A stretch of 64,000 nucleotides of DNA from CALHVX01 sp964640725 (GTDB taxonomy: Bacteria; Pseudomonadota; Gammaproteobacteria; Pseudomonadales; Azotimanducaceae): NCBI GenBank assembly GCA_964640725.1, contig CAZXIJ010000016.1:29496-93495 (forward strand), in the 5' to 3' direction. The translations under genes and the position numbers were made by a program. Shown here in pieces: positions 61,269 through 64,000 of this stretch. Position 1 is the stretch's first letter, and each line of letters starts with the position of its first letter. Below the pieces are notes generated by a model. That model was not told the origin of the DNA and ran no database searches. It saw only the letters and a list, made by a program, of their open reading frames with translations.

Positions 61269-63197
61269 ATGAAAGCGACGATCACCTTCGGGGCAGCCTT
61301 CCTGGCCACAGCCCTGCTGAGCGCCTGTGACGCCCAGCCCCCATCGGAGCCGGCAACCGAGGCAGTGCCCGCTGAAGCCAGCGAAGCGGCGACCCTCAGC
61401 AGCACCGACAGCCTGCAGATCACCAGCGGCGACTTTGGTCCCCGGGACGAGATGCCTGGCGCCCCGCTGTACGAAGAAAACTGCGCCCAGTGCCACGACG
61501 GCACCGTGCCCAAGGCGCCGCACCTGATCTGGCTGGAAATGATGACGCCCAAGACGCTGTTGGCGGCGATGAACGACGGCATCATGCGACCGCAGGCCGC
61601 ACATTTGTCTGCCTTGGAACGGCAGCAGGTCTCGGAATACATCACGCGTACCCGGTCCGACGATGCAGAGCCGACACCGATTCCCTGGTGCGAAGATCGC
61701 GCCCTGGCGAGTGACACGCAGCCCAGGGCCATCGGCTGGGGGCACGATACGAATCGAAACACGACCCTTGCCGATGGCGGCATTCCTCGGGAGCAGGTCG
61801 CGAACCTGACGCTCAAGTGGTCTTTCGTCTACCCCGGCGCGCTGCGGGCCCGCTCGCAGCCATCGGTGGGCTGGGGCTCTGTGTTCTCGGGCTCCCAGGA
61901 CGGCACCGTCTAAGCCTTCGATCTGGATTCCGGCTGCGTGAAGTGGACCTTCGAGGCAGCAGCTGAGGTGCGCACGGGCATCGTGCTCACGACCGACGGC
62001 CCGCCGCTGGCACTGTTCGGCGACATCCTCGCCAAAGTCTACGCCGTGAACGCGCTGACCGGTGAGCTGGTCTGGTCCCTGAAGGCCGACGATCACCCCA
62101 GCGCCACGCTCACCGGCACGCCCGCCTACCGCCAGGGCACGGTCTACGTGCCGGTCTCCTCTCTCGAGGTGACACCCGCCGCCGATCCGGCCTACCCCTG
62201 CTGCAGCTTCCGCGGCAACGTGCTGGCGCTGAACGCTGCCGACGGCAAAGAACTGTGGCGGCACTACACCATTCCCGAAACGCCCAAAGAAGTCGGTCGC
62301 ACCAGCGCCGGCACAGCGATCCTGGCACCGTCCGGGGCTCCGGTGTGGAGCAGCCCAACCATCGACACGCGACGCAACCTGTTGTACGTGGGCAGTGGCG
62401 AAAACTACTCTTCGCCAGCTGACGGCAACAGTGACAGCATCATCGCCGTCAATCTCAGCACCGGGGAACGGGCCTGGACACGGCAAACTACCGCAGGGGA
62501 CGCCTGGAATGTGGCCTGCATGATGGCCGACAACCCCAACTGTCCCGAGGAGGAAGGGCCGGACTTCGACCACGGCTCCAGCATCCTCCTGGTCGATGGC
62601 AAAGATGGCAAACAGATCCTGGCTGCAGGACACAAAGACGGATCCGTTTTGATTCTCAATCCGGACCAGCAAGGCGAACTGCTGTGGACCAAGCGGCTGG
62701 GGCGCGGCAGCATCCAGGGCGGCGTTCACTTTGGCCTCGCGGCAGAGGACGGACGGGTTTACGTGCCCATCAACGACATGAACGACACTCGGGACGGCAA
62801 GGCCCACGACCCCAAGGCATCCAGGCCGGGCATCGCGAGCGTCGACATCGTGGAGCAGGCAGTGCTGTGGCAGCACGTGCAGAAAGACACCTGCGGCGAA
62901 GACCGCCCCTTTTGCGATCCTGGCATCTCGGCACCGGTGTCCAGCTCTGACGGTGTCATTTACGCAGGCCATCTGGACGGCTACCTGCGTGCGTACGACG
63001 CCCAAACCGGCGATGTGCTGTTCTCTTACGACACTACAGCCATGCACACCGGCACCAACGGGATTGAGGGCCAGGGCGGCGGCATCAGTGGTGCGGGCCC
63101 AACCGTTGCGGCCGGGCACGTGATACTGAACTCAGGGTACGGGCTGTACTTTCACGAGCCAGGCAACGTATTGCTGGTGTTCGAGCCCGCGCCCTAG
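61269..63197 (+). pseudogene. Cytochrome c-PQQ dehydrogenase (polyvinyl alcohol dehydrogenase-like) with an in-frame stop
   Basis: The frame encodes a lipoprotein signal (LLSAC, Cys20), a cytochrome c motif CAQCH (72-76), then PQQ beta-propeller repeats (GNVLALNAADGKELW, DSIIAVNLSTGERAW, GYLRAYDAQTGDVLF). This is the domain order of PVA dehydrogenase-type quinoproteins. At codon 215 (61911-61913) a TAA interrupts the first propeller blade: GSQDGTV-stop-AFDLDSGCVKW, where related blades read GTVYAxD. One base change from TAC or TAT explains it. The remaining 428 codons are open. It is a fresh pseudogene or a sequencing error. Confidence 0.85.
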
Positions 63198-63234
63198 CGC
63201 AGATCCGCAGCGGCAAGGCTAGCCGTCGCGGGTT

Positions 63235-63978
63235 TTGATCTCGAGCGGCGGGCAACCTTCCGGCTGCGGCTGCAGCCCCCGCTTGCTGATCGCCCTGACC
63301 AACGGCTGCGTGTGCTGCGCAGTCGGCGATGATCTCGGCACGGCTCTGGCAACACTGCACGCGCAGGCACAGCGCTTCGACCAGGTCCTGCTGGAGGCCA
63401 GCGGCGTCGCGGACCCAATGAAGCTTGGCAGCATGGCGGAGACATGGCCCGGCTATCGGCTCCGGGGGGTCGCGGTGATCGCCGACGCCACCCGCGCCAG
63501 GGCGCTCGTCCGAGACCGCTATGTCGGCGCGCACGTGCAGCAGCAGCTCGCCGATGCGGACCTGCTGCTGATCTCGAAGCTGGACCAGATCGACGCAGCG
63601 CAGGGAGATGCCTTCCGAAGCTGGCTGGCCAGCCAGTCGAACGCGCCGATGTTGCCCGCAACGACCTTCAAGATCACTGATCTCATACGGCGGCCGCCGC
63701 CGTGTGATGCTGATAACCCGCCGCATCCGGGCTTTGAAACGCAAACCTACCGCAGCGAGCACGCCATCGACCGCGCCGCCTTTGAGCGCTGGGGGCGATC
63801 CCTCCTGGGCCAAGCGGTGCGCGGCAAAGGCTTCGCGTGCTTTACCAAAGATCAGAACACCTGGCTGGTTCAGATCGTCGACGGATGCCTGACGCTCACG
63901 CCAACACGGCCGCGCTCCGGCGGTTGCGAGCTGGTGCTGATCGCACCCGCACGAGTTAACTCCTCCCTAACCCCATAG
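63235..63978 (+). pseudogene. CobW/COG0523-type GTPase lacking its N-terminus
   Basis: The protein enters the family at ISSGGQ and LIALTNGCVCCAVGDDLG, the CxCC metal motif. It keeps VLLEASGVADP, the SKLDQID guanine-specificity region (NKxD in most) and a C-terminal domain. The first ~50 residues with the Walker A GxxGxGKT and switch I are missing: the frame is closed by a TAG at 63220 and the PQQ gene ends at 63197. The product could not bind GTP normally, so I call it a truncated gene. Confidence 0.75.
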
Positions 63979-64000
63979 CCCGGTCGGGTCATTGTTGGCC

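Noticed and set aside
61254..63119. 621-residue open frame antisense to the PQQ dehydrogenase
   Set aside because: It is a typical high-GC shadow frame: low-complexity Gly/Arg/His-rich product, no site, no motif, while the plus strand encodes a recognisable quinoprotein.
1..64000. Search by eye for CRISPR arrays, tRNA/rRNA genes, insertion sequences and phage genes
   Set aside because: No regularly spaced repeats, tRNA-like cloverleaf stretches, transposase motifs or structural phage proteins were recognised.

Overview
The window is high-GC DNA from what looks like a gammaproteobacterium. The signs are an E. coli-type LexA box, an FNR-type regulator with a perfect FNR half-site pair, OmpW and MipA/OmpV porins, RND efflux, a Coq4-like protein, a phasin, and a CYP153 alkane hydroxylase. 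The gene mix (P450, haloalkane dehalogenase, alkyl and aryl sulfatases, nitronate monooxygenase, GSTs, several TetR regulators) suits a free-living heterotroph that degrades hydrocarbons, halogenated compounds and sulfate esters. The lineage below class level is inference. There are no rRNA or tRNA genes, CRISPR arrays, transposases or phage genes.

The sequence is a draft scaffold. Four 100-N gaps are each flanked by exact 55-bp copies of the same sequence. Removing one copy plus the Ns restores two reading frames perfectly, so the gaps are assembler joins and the true length is about 63,380 bp.

Layout. 0-5.4 kb: an edge-truncated gene, an SOS-controlled small Zn-finger protein, a divergent TetR/flavin oxidoreductase pair with its operator, a DoxX-like protein, a START-domain protein, a phasin with a helix-hairpin-helix tail and a mini-zincin. 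5.6-10.8 kb: an unusual locus with a CotH/kinase-like secreted protein convergent to an operon for a phosphoesterase-pseudokinase fusion, DUF4956, a beta-propeller lipoprotein and an alpha/beta-hydrolase lacking its nucleophile. 10.9-19.5 kb: CYP153, secreted hydrolase, OmpW/FNR pair, SDR, TetR, Coq4-like, GPH transporter. 19.7-22.3 kb: a membrane TIR-FlgO/TolB-TPR protein with a lipoprotein partner. 22.4-28 kb: GST-like, MBL, tandem DsbA-like, APH-like kinase and nitronate monooxygenase. 28-35 kb: GH115 alpha-glucuronidase with GPH transporter, alkylsulfatase and a second MFS. 35-38.6 kb: Usp, SulP, ureohydrolase. 38.6-44.8 kb: exonuclease and a TetR-RND efflux operon. 45-53.6 kb: small secreted proteins, TetR, arylsulfatase, GST/haloalkane dehalogenase, cytidine deaminase. 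53.7-64 kb: MipA, ABC-F with a possible leader ORF, AerR-like cobalamin protein, LysR, amidohydrolase and several decaying genes.

How the parts relate: a 15-bp palindrome (TAATG-N5-CATTA) overlaps the -10 region of three detoxification promoters about 29 kb apart, suggesting one repressor for the two GST genes and the haloalkane dehalogenase. The right end shows gene decay: an amidohydrolase remnant, a PQQ dehydrogenase with one in-frame stop, and a CobW-type GTPase without its N-terminus. The most novel-looking unit is the 5.6-10.8 kb locus, which pairs an apparently intact kinase-like active site with a degenerate copy fused to a phosphoesterase.
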